Below are positions 17,344 through 26,253 of a stretch of DNA of 64,000 nucleotides, one piece after another. Numbering within the stretch: the stretch's first letter is position 1; every line of letters starts with the position of its first letter. Origin of the DNA: Prauserella muralis (lineage in GTDB: Bacteria > Actinomycetota > Actinomycetes > Mycobacteriales > Pseudonocardiaceae); NCBI RefSeq assembly GCF_003202285.1, contig NZ_MASW01000001.1, positions 868,001-932,000 of the forward strand. The letters are read 5' to 3'. Position numbers and translations under genes: made by a program. The notes under the pieces were generated by a model that did not search any database, was not told the origin of the DNA, and saw only the letters and a list, made by a program, of their open reading frames with translations.

Positions 17344-18651
17344 ATGACCGTTCGCCTGCATGCTCCCGTCGTCCTGCCCGCCGATGCCCGCTGCTCCGTG
17401 ATCCGGGACGGCGTGGTGGACATCGACGAGGCCGGGCGGATCAGCTACTGCGGCCCGGCCGCGCAGGCGCCGCCTGCCGAGTCGCCCGTGCGGGAGCTTC
17501 CGGGCATCCTGCTGCCGGGTCTGGTCAACACGCACGCGCACAGCCCGATGGTGCTGCTGCGGGGCATGGGTGGCGACCTGCCGCTGCTGCGCTGGCTGCG
17601 CGAGGTGATCTGGCCCGCCGAGGCGAAGCTGCGGCCCGGCGACGTGCGTGCCGGCATGCTGCTCGGCTCGGTGGAGATGCTGCGGCACGGCATCACCACG
17701 AGCGCCGAGATGTACTTCCACGCCGAGCAGGTCGCCGACGCGGTGCTCGCCACCGGCGCGAGGGTGGTGCTTGGCGGCCCGATCATCGACCTGCCTGGGC
17801 TGGACTGGCGGAGCATGATCACGGCCACCGAACGCTGGATCGACGCCGACGGGCTGCGCTTCGGGCCGGGGGACCGCGTCGAGCTGTCCTACGCGGCGCA
17901 CTCGGCGTACATGCTGCCCGTGGAGGCGCTCGGGCTCATCGCGAAGTCGGCGGCGGCGCGCGGGGCGCTCGTGCAGATCCACGTCGCGGAGGCGGCGGAC
18001 GAGGACGAGCGGCAGCGCGCGGAGCACGGCTCGGTGCCGCTGCTGCTGCGCCAGACGGGGCTGCTCGACGGCAGGCTGATCGCCGCGCACGCCGTTCATC
18101 TGTCCGATGAGGACATCGCGGTGCTCGCCGCGCACGGCGCGGGCGTCGCACACTGCCCGGGGTCCAACGGCAAGCTCGCGTCCGGCATCGCGAGGCTGGC
18201 CGATCTGCGCGCGGCGTCGGTGGCGGTCGGGCTGGGCACCGACGGCCCGGCCAGCAACGACGACCTGGACCTGTGGCAGGAGATCCAGCTGGCCACCATG
18301 CTCGCGCGGCTGTCCACTCAGGACTCCACCGTGCTCACGGCCGCGGACGCGCTGCTGCTGGCCACGCGCGGCGGCGCCGAGGCGCTCGGCCGCGACGACA
18401 TCGGCGCGCTGGAGGCGGGCCGCTGGGCCGACGTGGTGCACATCGACCTCGACGACCCGGCGTTCGCCACCGGGCTCGACGTTCCCGACGACCAGCTGCT
18501 GGCGAACCTGGTGTGGGCGGCGGGCTCCCGCAGGGTGCGCGACGTGTGGGTGGCCGGTGAGCAGGTGGTGGGCGAGGGGGAGCCGCTGCGCGTCGACCGC
18601 GCCGCCGCGCAGGCCGAGGTGGCGACCGCCGCCGCCCGCCTCCGCGCCTGA
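17344..18651 (+). CDS. Amidohydrolase, MTA/SAH deaminase-like
   Basis: A 435-residue member of the amidohydrolase superfamily. The first metal motif is LVNTHAHSPMVLLRGMGGDL, typical of the methylthioadenosine/S-adenosylhomocysteine deaminase branch. It is followed by HVAEAADE, AHAVHLSDEDIAVLAAHG, CPGSN and GLGTDGPASNDDLDLWQE, which carry the metal-binding His residues and the catalytic Asp. Substrate could be MTA, SAH or an aminofutalosine-type nucleoside, as these branches look alike. No other purine or menaquinone gene is adjacent to decide it. The start is leaderless behind TAGAAT. Confidence 0.85.
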   Translation: MTVRLHAPVVLPADARCSVIRDGVVDIDEAGRISYCGPAAQAPPAESPVRELPGILLPGLVNTHAHSPMVLLRGMGGDLPLLRWLREVIWPAEAKLRPGDVRAGMLLGSVEMLRHGITTSAEMYFHAEQVADAVLATGARVVLGGPIIDLPGLDWRSMITATERWIDADGLRFGPGDRVELSYAAHSAYMLPVEALGLIAKSAAARGALVQIHVAEAADEDERQRAEHGSVPLLLRQTGLLDGRLIAAHAVHLSDEDIAVLAAHGAGVAHCPGSNGKLASGIARLADLRAASVAVGLGTDGPASNDDLDLWQEIQLATMLARLSTQDSTVLTAADALLLATRGGAEALGRDDIGALEAGRWADVVHIDLDDPAFATGLDVPDDQLLANLVWAAGSRRVRDVWVAGEQVVGEGEPLRVDRAAAQAEVATAAARLRA

Positions 18652-18666
18652 CACCCCCGCCACGTC

Positions 18667-18808
18667 TCCCCAATGCGGCATTGGTGGCGCTGAATCGGCG
18701 CAGCGGCGCGGAGCGCCTCCGTCTGGGTGGTGGTGGGAGACGGGCGGGCGCTACGAATGCCGCATTGGGGAAGTTGAACGCTACGAATGTGGCATTGGGG
18801 AGCTTGGG
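18667..18808. repeat. Interspersed AATGC-N-GCATT palindrome elements (three copies)
   Basis: Two direct 30-bp units (18749-18778 and 18779-18808) each start CGCTACGAATG and continue to CATTGGGGA. A third copy in the opposite orientation begins with CCCCAATGCGGCATT at 18669. Each core is a palindrome with a central base (CCAATGC-N-GCATTGG type). The inverted copy can pair with the direct ones, with a loop holding two further small hairpins. The element lies between two convergent genes, so it could act as a bidirectional terminator. From memory, similar units are scattered through Pseudonocardiaceae genomes; this needs a search to confirm. Confidence 0.75.
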
Positions 18809-18816
18809 GGCGGCGG

Positions 18817-19509
18817 TCAGCGGTTGGGGCGGGGGCGGATGGTGACCTCGGTGAGGTGGGCATCCGGGCTCGCCGACACGGCGGCGTGCACGGCGGCGGC
18901 CACGGACTCGGGCCGCAGGTACTTCTCGGGCGTGTACTCGCCGCCCTCGCCGGCGACGACCGCCTGCTGCATCTCGGTGTCCGTGCGGCCCGGGTACACC
19001 GACGTGACGCGCACACCGTGCGGCTCCTCCTCCGCACGCAGCGCGTCGGCGAAGGCCCGCACGGCGAACTTGCTCGCCGCGTAGGGCCCCCAGCCCTCCC
19101 GCGCGGCGAGCCCCTGCCCGGAGTTGATCAGCACGACGTGGCCGTGCGCGGCCCGCAGCGCGGGCAGCAGGAGCCGGGTCAGCTCCGCCACCGCGACGAC
19201 GTTGACCTCCAGGTTGTGCCGCCACGACTCCGCTGGTGAGTCCTCGACCCGCCCGAGCCGCGCCACGCCCGCCGAGTGCACGAGCACGTGCAGCTCGGCG
19301 CACTCGGCCGCCGCCGACGCGAGCGCGGCCGGGTCGGTGAGGTCCACCGGCCACGGCCGCGCGTCGGGCAGCTCCCGCGCGAGCCCGGCGAGCGCCTGCT
19401 CGTCCCGCCCGCCCAGCAGCAGCCGGTGCGTCGGGGCGAGCGCGCGGGCGGTGGCGGCGCCGATTCCGCGAGAGGCGCCGGTGACGAGTGCGAGAGGTTG
19501 GTCAGCCAT
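18817..19509 (-). CDS. SDR-family oxidoreductase
   Basis: A 230-residue classical short-chain dehydrogenase. The cofactor motif is LVTGASRGIGAATAR, followed by LLLGGRDEQAL (NADP-type Arg), the NNAG equivalent in VHSAGVARLG, the catalytic Ser in LINSGQG and YAASK. The C-terminus ends in TIRPRPNR. ATG at 19509 lies six bases behind a TACGGT hexamer. It is convergent with the amidohydrolase gene across the repeat elements. Substrate unknown. Confidence 0.88.
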   Translation of the reverse strand: MADQPLALVTGASRGIGAATARALAPTHRLLLGGRDEQALAGLARELPDARPWPVDLTDPAALASAAAECAELHVLVHSAGVARLGRVEDSPAESWRHNLEVNVVAVAELTRLLLPALRAAHGHVVLINSGQGLAAREGWGPYAASKFAVRAFADALRAEEEPHGVRVTSVYPGRTDTEMQQAVVAGEGGEYTPEKYLRPESVAAAVHAAVSASPDAHLTEVTIRPRPNR

Positions 19510-19515
19510 GCCCCC

Positions 19516-19521
19516 ACCGTA
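19516..19521 (-). promoter_or_regulatory. -10 element of SDR gene
   Basis: TACGGT on the minus strand, six bases before the ATG at 19509. Confidence 0.5.
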
Positions 19522-19548
19522 GGGGGCACGGCCGGCCACGCCGCACGG

Positions 19549-21636
19549 TTACCGGTAGCCGATCCTGCCCGCGCCCCAGCGGCCCTTCTTCCACACCGAC
19601 ACGATCGACGGCCGCGGGTTGGCGGTGCCGCCGTCGGGCCAGTGCGAGTCGGGGTCGGCGGCGCCCGCGCCCTCGCCGGGGTGCTGCACCGCGACGAGCA
19701 CGAGGTCGTCGGTCACCACGGGACCACACGCCTCCGCGCCGACCGGCACGGTGAGGAACTGCTTGACCTGGCCGCGGTCCGGGCCTGCCACCGGCACCGA
19801 GAACAGGCCGTCGTTCGAGCCGAGCGCGTTGCCGTCGGTGGAGATCCACAGGTTTCCGTGCCCGTCGAACGCCACGTTGTCCGGGCAGGAGATCGGGCTC
19901 ACCTGGTCCTTGGGGAAGCCGCCGAAATAGGTGTCGGCGGCCGCGGGGTCACCGCAGACCAGCAGCAGGCGCCACGAGAACGTGGTCGCCGTGTGGTCGC
20001 CGCGGTGCTCCTCCCACTCCAGCACGTGGCCGTTGCGGTTGCCGTTGCGAGGGTTGGCCTCGTCGGCCGCGCCCTTGCCCGCCGCACCGCGGTCGCTGTT
20101 GTTGGTCAGCGCCGCGTAGACGCGGCCGTTGTGCGGGTTCGGCTCGACGTCCTCGGGGCGGTCCATCTTCGTGGGGCTCACCTTGTCGGCGGCGAGCCGG
20201 GTGAAGACGTAGACCTCCTCGGCGGTGAATCCGTCCACGAAGGACTTGTCGCCGCTGGCGAGGGGAATCCACCTGCCGGTGCCGTCGAACTCGCCGTCCG
20301 AGGGCAGCGCGCCGCTGCCGTCGATCTCGCTCGCCGGGCTGTCGCCGGTGAACCGGGCGACGTAGAGGGTGCCGTCGTCGAGCAGGCGCGAGTTGTGCCT
20401 GCGGGCGTAGGCGCTCGTGCCCCGCTTGGCCTTGCCCTTGGAGACGAACTTGTAGATGTAGTCGAAGCGCTCGTCGTCACCCATGTAGACGACGACCCTG
20501 CCGTCCCTGGCGATCTGGATGTTGGCGCCCTCGTGCTTGAACCGTCCGAGCGCTGTGTGCTTGACCGGCGTGGAGTGCGGGTCGTTCGGGTCGATCTCGA
20601 CGATCCAGCCGAACCGGTTGACCTCGTTCGGCTCCTGCGCGATGTCCCAGCGCTTGTCGAAGCGCTCCCACTTGCGGCTGGTGGCGCCGCCGCGGATGCC
20701 GTAGCGGGAAAGGCGCTCGGCGGCGGCCGGGTCGGTGACGGTGCCCCCGTTGGCGAAGTACTGGTTGAAGTTCTCCTCGCCGGAGAGCACGGTGCCCCAG
20801 GGCGTGACCCCGCCCGCGCAGTTGTTCTGCGTGCCGAGCACGGTGCGGCCGCCCGGGTCGGCCGAGGTCTTCAGGTAGTCCGACCCGGCGGCGGGGCCGC
20901 GCAGTTCGAACGGCGTGTCCATCGTGATGCGCCTGCTGTAGCGGCTCGGCACGACCTTCAGCCCGCCGCGGGGGTCGCGCTGTGCCTGCACCACCGTGAG
21001 ACCGTGGGCGGCCCAGGCGATCCGCACCTGCTCCTCGGTCGGGTTGTTCTCGTCGTAGGTGCCGGCCGGGAACATGTCCGTCTCGCTGGTGTACTCGTGG
21101 TTCACCACGAGCAGGTTGCGCCAGCCCTGCGGGTCCTGCGGGATGAGCCCGACGAAGTCGTTGTTGTAGCCGAACTGCCTGGCCTGCGCGGCGGCCGTCT
21201 GGTTGAAGAAGTCGAACGCGGGCGCGCCGGGCAGCACCGGGTCACCCCAGCGGATGACGACCCGCTGCTCGTAGCCCTCGGGGACCACGACGGCGTCGGC
21301 CGTGTTGGGGGCCACCGGCTCGAAGTCGGTGCCGGGGACGCGCCGCCCTGGCCGACCGTGGTGGCCACCGCGGCCCGCGAGCGCGGGCGGCACCGCGGCG
21401 GCGGTGCCCGACAGGGCGGCGAAGCCCGCGGCCGTGGCGCTCAGCACCGCCCCGGCCCGCAGTGCGCCCCGGCGGGAGACCACGTTCTTGACGACGTCGC
21501 CGAAGTACTCGTTCTCGGACCGGTTCGGCGCGGGGTGCGCGCACGCGTTGCCGCAGCGGTACTCGCACGTGACCGCGGAACGGCCCGTTCGGTGGGAACC
21601 CAGCAGCGGCAGCAGACGTCTCGGCTCGACGGACAC
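19549..21636 (-). CDS. PhoX-family (DUF839) phosphatase, Tat-exported
   Basis: A 695-residue protein of the PhoX/DUF839 family, secreted alkaline phosphatases that bind Ca and Fe. The N-terminus has RLLPLLGSHRTGRSAVTC and a four-Cys segment YRCGNACAHP, then a twin-arginine signal (SRRGAL followed by a hydrophobic Ala-rich core). The mature part contains DFFNQTAAAQARQFGYNNDF, VNHEYT, GEENFNQYF and EDVEPNPHNGRVY, typical of actinobacterial PhoX relatives. GTG at 21636 is chosen because GGAGGG precedes it by about 5 bases. The protein would hydrolyse phosphate esters outside the membrane. No pho box was identified. Confidence 0.88.
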   Translation of the reverse strand: MSVEPRRLLPLLGSHRTGRSAVTCEYRCGNACAHPAPNRSENEYFGDVVKNVVSRRGALRAGAVLSATAAGFAALSGTAAAVPPALAGRGGHHGRPGRRVPGTDFEPVAPNTADAVVVPEGYEQRVVIRWGDPVLPGAPAFDFFNQTAAAQARQFGYNNDFVGLIPQDPQGWRNLLVVNHEYTSETDMFPAGTYDENNPTEEQVRIAWAAHGLTVVQAQRDPRGGLKVVPSRYSRRITMDTPFELRGPAAGSDYLKTSADPGGRTVLGTQNNCAGGVTPWGTVLSGEENFNQYFANGGTVTDPAAAERLSRYGIRGGATSRKWERFDKRWDIAQEPNEVNRFGWIVEIDPNDPHSTPVKHTALGRFKHEGANIQIARDGRVVVYMGDDERFDYIYKFVSKGKAKRGTSAYARRHNSRLLDDGTLYVARFTGDSPASEIDGSGALPSDGEFDGTGRWIPLASGDKSFVDGFTAEEVYVFTRLAADKVSPTKMDRPEDVEPNPHNGRVYAALTNNSDRGAAGKGAADEANPRNGNRNGHVLEWEEHRGDHTATTFSWRLLLVCGDPAAADTYFGGFPKDQVSPISCPDNVAFDGHGNLWISTDGNALGSNDGLFSVPVAGPDRGQVKQFLTVPVGAEACGPVVTDDLVLVAVQHPGEGAGAADPDSHWPDGGTANPRPSIVSVWKKGRWGAGRIGYR

Positions 21637-21749
21637 AAGCCCTCCAGTCACTCAGTCAGGGGAACGCGTGTGACGGTAAGTGCCCAAAGCAAGCCCACGC
21701 GGTCTTCCAGGTGAACGAAGGGCGAACGGCTCGGACGGCTGGGACCGGC

Positions 21750-22967
21750 TCAGGCACTGTCGCCGACGAACACCGCCCCGGCGGGCACGGTGTGCGGATC
21801 CGTCCCGCGTGCCCGGATGCCCAGCAGGCAGGCGGCCACGAGACAGAGCGCCGCCGCGACCAGATATGGGCTCTGCGGGAAGCCCAGCCAGGCGGCGACA
21901 TGTCCGACGAGAGTAGCCGCGGCCGCACCGCCGAGCCACCGGCAAAAGTTGTATCCCGCGCTCGCCACCGGGCGGGGCGCGCCGCTGATCGACATGGCTG
22001 TGCCGGTGAACAACGTGTTCAGCAGGCCGGACACCAGTCCGCTGACGATGATCGCCACGACGAGCAGCGGCTTGCTCGGCACGGCCATGAGCAGCATCAG
22101 CACGGCGTAGCCGAGCACGGACACGATCGTGGCCCCGCGTTCGCCGAGGCGCGCCGCGAGCCGCGGCGCCAGCACCACGCCGGCCACGGCCACGCAGACG
22201 CCCCAGCCGAAGAAGATGAGCCCGATGGCGATGGCGCCGTACTCCAGCACGAAGGGCGACCACGCCAGGACGGCGAAGAACGCGGCGGTGTAGCAGGCGG
22301 AGCCGAGCGAGGTCCGCAGCAGGCCGCCGTGACGCAGCGCCCTGAGCGGATCGAGGACGCCGATGCGGGGCCTGCGTTCGTGGGCGTCGCTGGTGAGGAA
22401 CCCGGCGCACAGCACGAGCGCGCACGCCATGAGCACGGCGGTGCCGAGGAAAGGGCCGCGCCAGGAGATGCTGCCCAGCAGGGCGCCGAGCAGCGGCCCG
22501 ACGGAGAGGCCGAGGCCGAGCGCGGCCTCGTAGAGCAGGATCGCGCCCGCCTGCCCGCCGGTCGCGGCCCCGACGATCACCGCAAGCGCGGTGGCGATGA
22601 AGAACGCGTTGCCGAGTCCCCACACCGCACGCAGGCCGACGAGTTCCTCGATGGAACCCGCGACCGTGCACAGCGCGGTGGCGAGCACGATGAGCGACAG
22701 CCCGGCAAGCACGGTGCGTTTCGCCCCGAACCGGGCGGCGGCCGCGCTCGTCCCGAGCATGGCCACCACCTGGACGCCGAGGTAGGAGGAGAACAGCAGC
22801 GTCACCTGCGAAGGGCTCGCGTGCAGCCCCTCGGCGATGGACAGCAGGATCGGGTCGACCAGCCCGATTCCCATGAAGGCGATGACGGCGGCGAACGCGG
22901 TGATCCAGACCTGCTTCGGCTGACCGCGCACGGCGTCGAGCAGGCTCGAGTGGTGATCGTTGCTCAT
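21750..22967 (-). CDS. MFS transporter
   Basis: A 405-residue major facilitator with 12 hydrophobic helices. It starts MSNDHHSSLLDAVRGQPKQVW. The first half has FMGIGLVDPILLSIAEGL and the family signature between helices 2 and 3 around RFGAKRTVLAG. The mid-protein loop is short and charged (ERRPRIGVLDPLRAL). It resembles 12-TMS drug:proton antiporters of the EmrD/AraJ type. The ribosome binding site is weak (GAGGA about 10 bases before ATG). Upstream lies a set of TTAGC/GCTAA half-sites that may be an operator. Confidence 0.85.
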   Translation of the reverse strand: MSNDHHSSLLDAVRGQPKQVWITAFAAVIAFMGIGLVDPILLSIAEGLHASPSQVTLLFSSYLGVQVVAMLGTSAAAARFGAKRTVLAGLSLIVLATALCTVAGSIEELVGLRAVWGLGNAFFIATALAVIVGAATGGQAGAILLYEAALGLGLSVGPLLGALLGSISWRGPFLGTAVLMACALVLCAGFLTSDAHERRPRIGVLDPLRALRHGGLLRTSLGSACYTAAFFAVLAWSPFVLEYGAIAIGLIFFGWGVCVAVAGVVLAPRLAARLGERGATIVSVLGYAVLMLLMAVPSKPLLVVAIIVSGLVSGLLNTLFTGTAMSISGAPRPVASAGYNFCRWLGGAAAATLVGHVAAWLGFPQSPYLVAAALCLVAACLLGIRARGTDPHTVPAGAVFVGDSA

Positions 22968-23021
22968 CGGCGGCGGGTTCCTCCTCGCTGCTGGGGCCAG
23001 CAGCCGGCGACTCCACATTCC

Positions 23022-23048
23022 TTAGCAAGGCTAACGCTATTGCTTAGC
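23022..23048. promoter_or_regulatory. TTAGC-N3-GCTAA operator candidate
   Basis: TTAGC (23022-23026), GCTAA (23030-23034) and a further TTAGC (23044-23048) form overlapping inverted repeats between the divergent MFS and HAD genes. No regulator gene is adjacent. Confidence 0.4.
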
Positions 23049-23073
23049 TACGCGAAGTAATGTCGCGCACACG

Positions 23074-23079
23074 TAGGCT
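23074..23079 (+). promoter_or_regulatory. -10 element of HAD phosphatase gene
   Basis: TAGGCT seven bases before the ATG at 23087. Confidence 0.5.
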
Positions 23080-23086
23080 GCGGGAC

Positions 23087-23737
23087 ATGAGAGCCGTGAT
23101 CTTCGATCTCGACGGGGTGCTCGTCGACTCGGAACAGCTGTGGGACGAGGTGCGCAGGTCCGTGGTGGCCGAGCACGGCGGACGGTGGACCCCCGAGGCC
23201 ACCCGCGCCCAGCAGGGGATGAGCACGCCGGAATGGGCGGCCTACCTGGTGGAGGAGCTGGGCGCGCGGCTCACGCCCGAACGGGCCGCTGACCTCGTCG
23301 TCACCGAGATGACCCGCCGCTACGCTGAGGGCCCGCCCGTGCTGCCCGGTGCGGAACAGGCCGTGCGCACGGTCGCCGCCGACTATCCGGTCGCCATCGC
23401 CAGCTCGTCGCCGCCCGTGCTCATCGACGCGTTCCTGTCCGCCACGCAGCTCACCGGCCTGGTGGGCGTCGCCGTGTCCAGCGAACAGGTCAGCGCGGGA
23501 AAGCCCGCCCCGGACGTCTACCTCGAGGCGGCCGGACGCCTCGGCGTGGACCCGGCGTCGTGCGCGGCCGTGGAGGACTCGACCAACGGCCTGCGTGCGG
23601 CGCTCGCGGCCGGGATGACCGTGATCGGCGTGCCGAACCCGCACTTCCCGCCCGACGAGGCGGTGCTGGCCGAGGTGGCCGCCACCATCCCGGACGTCGG
23701 TGCGCTGCCGTCGGCGCTGCGCGCGCTCGCGGCCTGA
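23087..23737 (+). CDS. HAD-family phosphatase
   Basis: A 216-residue haloacid dehalogenase-like hydrolase, subfamily I. Motif I is FDLDGVLVDSE with both catalytic Asp residues. A helical cap follows, then motif II SSSPP, motif III Lys in SAGKPAPDVYLEAA, and motif IV VEDSTNGLRAA. This resembles beta-phosphoglucomutase or sugar-phosphate phosphatases (YniC type). The start is leaderless behind TAGGCT. The gene is convergent with ino1 across a strong terminator. Confidence 0.9.
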   Translation: MRAVIFDLDGVLVDSEQLWDEVRRSVVAEHGGRWTPEATRAQQGMSTPEWAAYLVEELGARLTPERAADLVVTEMTRRYAEGPPVLPGAEQAVRTVAADYPVAIASSSPPVLIDAFLSATQLTGLVGVAVSSEQVSAGKPAPDVYLEAAGRLGVDPASCAAVEDSTNGLRAALAAGMTVIGVPNPHFPPDEAVLAEVAATIPDVGALPSALRALAA

Positions 23738-23759
23738 GCAGGCGACCGGGCACGCGAAA

Positions 23760-23795
23760 GGGCGCCCGACCGCGGAGACCGCGGCCCGGGCGCCC
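23760..23795. terminator. Bidirectional terminator between HAD gene and ino1
   Basis: GGGCGCCCG (23760-23768) pairs with CGGGCGCCC (23787-23795), enclosing a second hairpin CCGCGG-AGA-CCGCGG. Flanking AAAG and CTTC suit termination in both directions. Confidence 0.7.
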
Positions 23796-23820
23796 CTTCA
23801 GCGCAGCGGTGCCGGCGCCC

Positions 23821-24909
23821 TCAGCGCTCGACCTCGCCGTTGATGAACTTCTCGACGGAGTCCCGCGCGGTCGAGTCGTCGTACTGGACCGGCGGCGACT
23901 TCATGAAGTAGGACGACGCCGACAGCAGCGGGCCGCCGATGCCGCGGTCCTTGGCGATCTTCGCGGCGCGCACGGCGTCGATGATGATGCCCGCGGAGTT
24001 CGGGGAGTCCCACACCTCGAGCTTGTACTCCAGGTTCAGCGGAACGTCGCCGAAGGCCCTGCCCTCCAGCCGCACGTAGGCCCACTTGCGGTCGTCAAGC
24101 CACTGCACGTAGTCGGAAGGGCCGACGTGGACGTTGGCCTTGCCGAGGTCGCGGTCGATCTGCGAGGTGACGGCCTGGGTCTTGGAGATCTTCTTCGACT
24201 CCAGCCGCTCCAGCTCCTTCATGTTCTTGAAGTCCATGTTGCCGCCCACGTTGAGCTGCATGGTGCGGTCGAGCTGGACACCCCTGTCCTCGAAAAGCCG
24301 CGCGAGGACCCGGTGAGTTATGGTCGCCCCGACCTGCGACTTGATGTCGTCGCCGACGATCGGCACCCCCGCCTGCTCGAACTTCGCCGCCCACTCCGGG
24401 TCGGAGGCGATGAACACCGGGATGGCGTTGACGAAGGCGACACCGGCGTCGAGGGCGGCCTGCGCGTAGTGCCGCGCGGCCTCCGTGGAGCCGACCGGCA
24501 GGTAGGACACCAGGACGTCGACCTCGGCGGCCTTCAGTGCCGCGGCGACGTCCACCGGCGCCTCGTCGCTCTCCTGGATCGTCTCCTGGTAGAAGCGGCC
24601 GAGCCCGTCGAGCGTGTGCCCGCGCTGCACGGCGACGCCGAGCGGCGGCACGTCGCACAGCTTGATGGTGTTGTTCTCGCTGGCGAGGATCGCGTCGGAG
24701 AGATCCTGCCCAACCTTCTTGGCGTCCACGTCGAACGCGGCGACGAACTCGACATCGCGCACGTGGTAGTCCCCGAACTGAACGTGCATCAGGCCGGGCA
24801 CGCGCGCGCTCGGGTCGGCGTCCCGGTAGTAGTGAACGCCCTGGACCAGCGATGCCGCACAGTTGCCGACGCCAACGATGGCCACCCTTACGCGGCGGTT
24901 CTCGCCCAT
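23821..24909 (-). CDS. ino1: myo-inositol-1-phosphate synthase
   Basis: A 362-residue enzyme that converts glucose 6-phosphate to inositol 1-phosphate with NAD, the first step towards phosphatidylinositol and mycothiol. The Rossmann motif is [16 protein letters not shown]. Family motifs include [26 protein letters not shown] and SKTQAV, and [16 protein letters not shown] near the C-terminus. The length matches the actinobacterial form. ATG at 24909 has an AAGGGAGA ribosome binding site. It lies 13 bp after the padR gene in one operon, as in M. tuberculosis Rv0047c-Rv0046c. Confidence 0.96.
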   Translation of the reverse strand: MGENRRVRVAIVGVGNCAASLVQGVHYYRDADPSARVPGLMHVQFGDYHVRDVEFVAAFDVDAKKVGQDLSDAILASENNTIKLCDVPPLGVAVQRGHTLDGLGRFYQETIQESDEAPVDVAAALKAAEVDVLVSYLPVGSTEAARHYAQAALDAGVAFVNAIPVFIASDPEWAAKFEQAGVPIVGDDIKSQVGATITHRVLARLFEDRGVQLDRTMQLNVGGNMDFKNMKELERLESKKISKTQAVTSQIDRDLGKANVHVGPSDYVQWLDDRKWAYVRLEGRAFGDVPLNLEYKLEVWDSPNSAGIIIDAVRAAKIAKDRGIGGPLLSASSYFMKSPPVQYDDSTARDSVEKFINGEVER

Positions 24910-24922
24910 GCCGGTATCTCCC

Positions 24923-25507
24923 TTACTCGTCTTCCGTGTGGGTAGGTCGTGCCGAGCCACCGTTGAAGGTCTGCGTCCCTCGCTGCTCGGCTTGCTCGTG
25001 CGCGATCAGCTCGTTGAGCCAGCGCACTTCCCGCTCGCTGGTCTCCAGGCCGAGCTGGTGCAGCTCACGGGTGTAGCGGTCGATCTTCTCCTCGGCCCTG
25101 GCCAACGCTGCCCGAAGACCTTCGCGGCGCTCCTCGACCCGGCGGCGCCGACCCTCCAGGATGCGCATCCTGACGTCGGCCGGTGTCCTCGAGAAGAACG
25201 CCAGATGGACACCGAAGCCCTCGTCGTCCCACGTCTGCGGGCCGGCGTCGGAAAGCAGCTCGGCGAAGCGCTCCTTGCCGTCCGCGGTGAGCTTGTACAC
25301 GCGCTTCGCCCTGCGGTTCCATCCCGCGACCGGGTCGGCGGGCTCCTCGACGATCCAGCCTGCCCGCAGCATCCGGCGCAGTGTCGGATACAGCGAGCCG
25401 TACGAGAACGTCCGGAACATGCCCAACGTCTCGTGCAAACGCTTGCGCAGCACGTAGCCGTGCATGGGCGCTTCGTGCAGCAGCCCCAAAATCGCGAACT
25501 CCAGCAC
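24923..25507 (-). CDS. PadR-family transcriptional regulator
   Basis: A 194-residue regulator. The winged HTH at the N-terminus reads [24 protein letters not shown], with [21 protein letters not shown] as recognition and wing. A C-terminal coiled helical domain with [18 protein letters not shown] provides dimerisation. GTG at 25507 is preceded by GGGAGGGGG. It is the first gene of a padR-ino1 operon and probably controls its own promoter, where a TATC-N5-GATA inverted repeat overlaps a perfect TATAAT. Confidence 0.9.
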   Translation of the reverse strand: MLEFAILGLLHEAPMHGYVLRKRLHETLGMFRTFSYGSLYPTLRRMLRAGWIVEEPADPVAGWNRRAKRVYKLTADGKERFAELLSDAGPQTWDDEGFGVHLAFFSRTPADVRMRILEGRRRRVEERREGLRAALARAEEKIDRYTRELHQLGLETSEREVRWLNELIAHEQAEQRGTQTFNGGSARPTHTEDE

Positions 25508-25588
25508 GATGCACCCCCTCCCGGGAACGAAACGCCACCACCCGGCGTTGCCGGTGAAACGCTGGCGACGTCACTAACCTACCTACCC

Positions 25589-25605
25589 ATTATATCGAGG
25601 TGATA
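25589..25605 (-). promoter_or_regulatory. padR-ino1 promoter with overlapping operator candidate
   Basis: On the minus strand 25589-25594 reads TATAAT, a perfect -10 and unusual in this GC-rich window. TATC-N5-GATA (25593-25605) overlaps its upstream edge. This arrangement fits PadR autorepression. The transcript would have a leader of about 75 nt. Confidence 0.5.
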
Positions 25606-25745
25606 CATCGGAGTGGCGCAGATAACCTCCGATCCACCCCTCGGCCTGGCCAAGTTAACCGAACCGTTATCAACGGCGCGGCGTGTCGAGCGGCACGCAG
25701 CGGTCACCTCGGCCAACGCCCCGTCACCGTCGGCCTCGAACCACG

Positions 25746-25751
25746 TACTCT
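25746..25751 (+). promoter_or_regulatory. -10 element of DUF5318 gene
   Basis: TACTCT six bases before the GTG at 25758. Confidence 0.5.
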
Positions 25752-25757
25752 GTTGTG

Positions 25758-26156
25758 GTGCGAAACCAGCGGCAGGTCGTCGACTACGCGCTACAGCGCC
25801 GTGCGCTGCTGGCCGAGTTCCACTCCGGCCGGGTCAGCACCATGGACGTCTGCGACGCCACCCCGTACCTGCTCAGGGCGGCCCGGTTCCACGGCCAGCC
25901 CAGCAAGACCTCGTGCCCGGTGTGCCGCAAGGAGACCCTCACCCACGTCTCCTGGGTCTACGGCGATGAGCTCAAGCACGCGGCAGGCTCGGCCCGCGCG
26001 CCCGAGGAACTGGAGCGCATGGCCAACCTCTTCGGCGAGTTCACCGTCTACGTAGTGGAAGTCTGCCGATCGTGCGGCTGGAACCACCTGGTCCAGTCGT
26101 ACGTCCTCGGTACCGGAACACCGCACCCCCGCCCGCGGAGGACCGCAGGGCAGTGA
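25758..26156 (+). CDS. DUF5318-family zinc-ribbon protein
   Basis: A 132-residue protein starting VRNQRQVVDYALQRRALL. Two CxxC knuckles, CPVC and CRSC, about 50 residues apart look like a zinc ribbon. The middle has YVVEVCRSCGWNHLVQSY. This matches the conserved actinobacterial protein next to ponA (Rv0049 position in M. tuberculosis, DUF5318). Its function is not known to me; conserved proximity to ponA suggests a cell-envelope or division-linked role. The start is leaderless behind TACTCT, with several in-frame GTG codons nearby. Confidence 0.8.
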   Translation: MRNQRQVVDYALQRRALLAEFHSGRVSTMDVCDATPYLLRAARFHGQPSKTSCPVCRKETLTHVSWVYGDELKHAAGSARAPEELERMANLFGEFTVYVVEVCRSCGWNHLVQSYVLGTGTPHPRPRRTAGQ

Positions 26157-26253
26157 CGGCACACACGGGCTTGGGTGCGGAGTCCCGCCACGCAGTTAGG
26201 GTTCGGTCCGCAGAACGGCGTACCCCGACGCGCCGATCTGGGAGGGTCTTGTA

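Noticed and set aside
18335..19354. Open frame containing PNATFVAFNFPNAAF-like peptide
   Set aside because: It is the translation of the intergenic AATGC repeat plus antisense of the SDR gene, not a protein.
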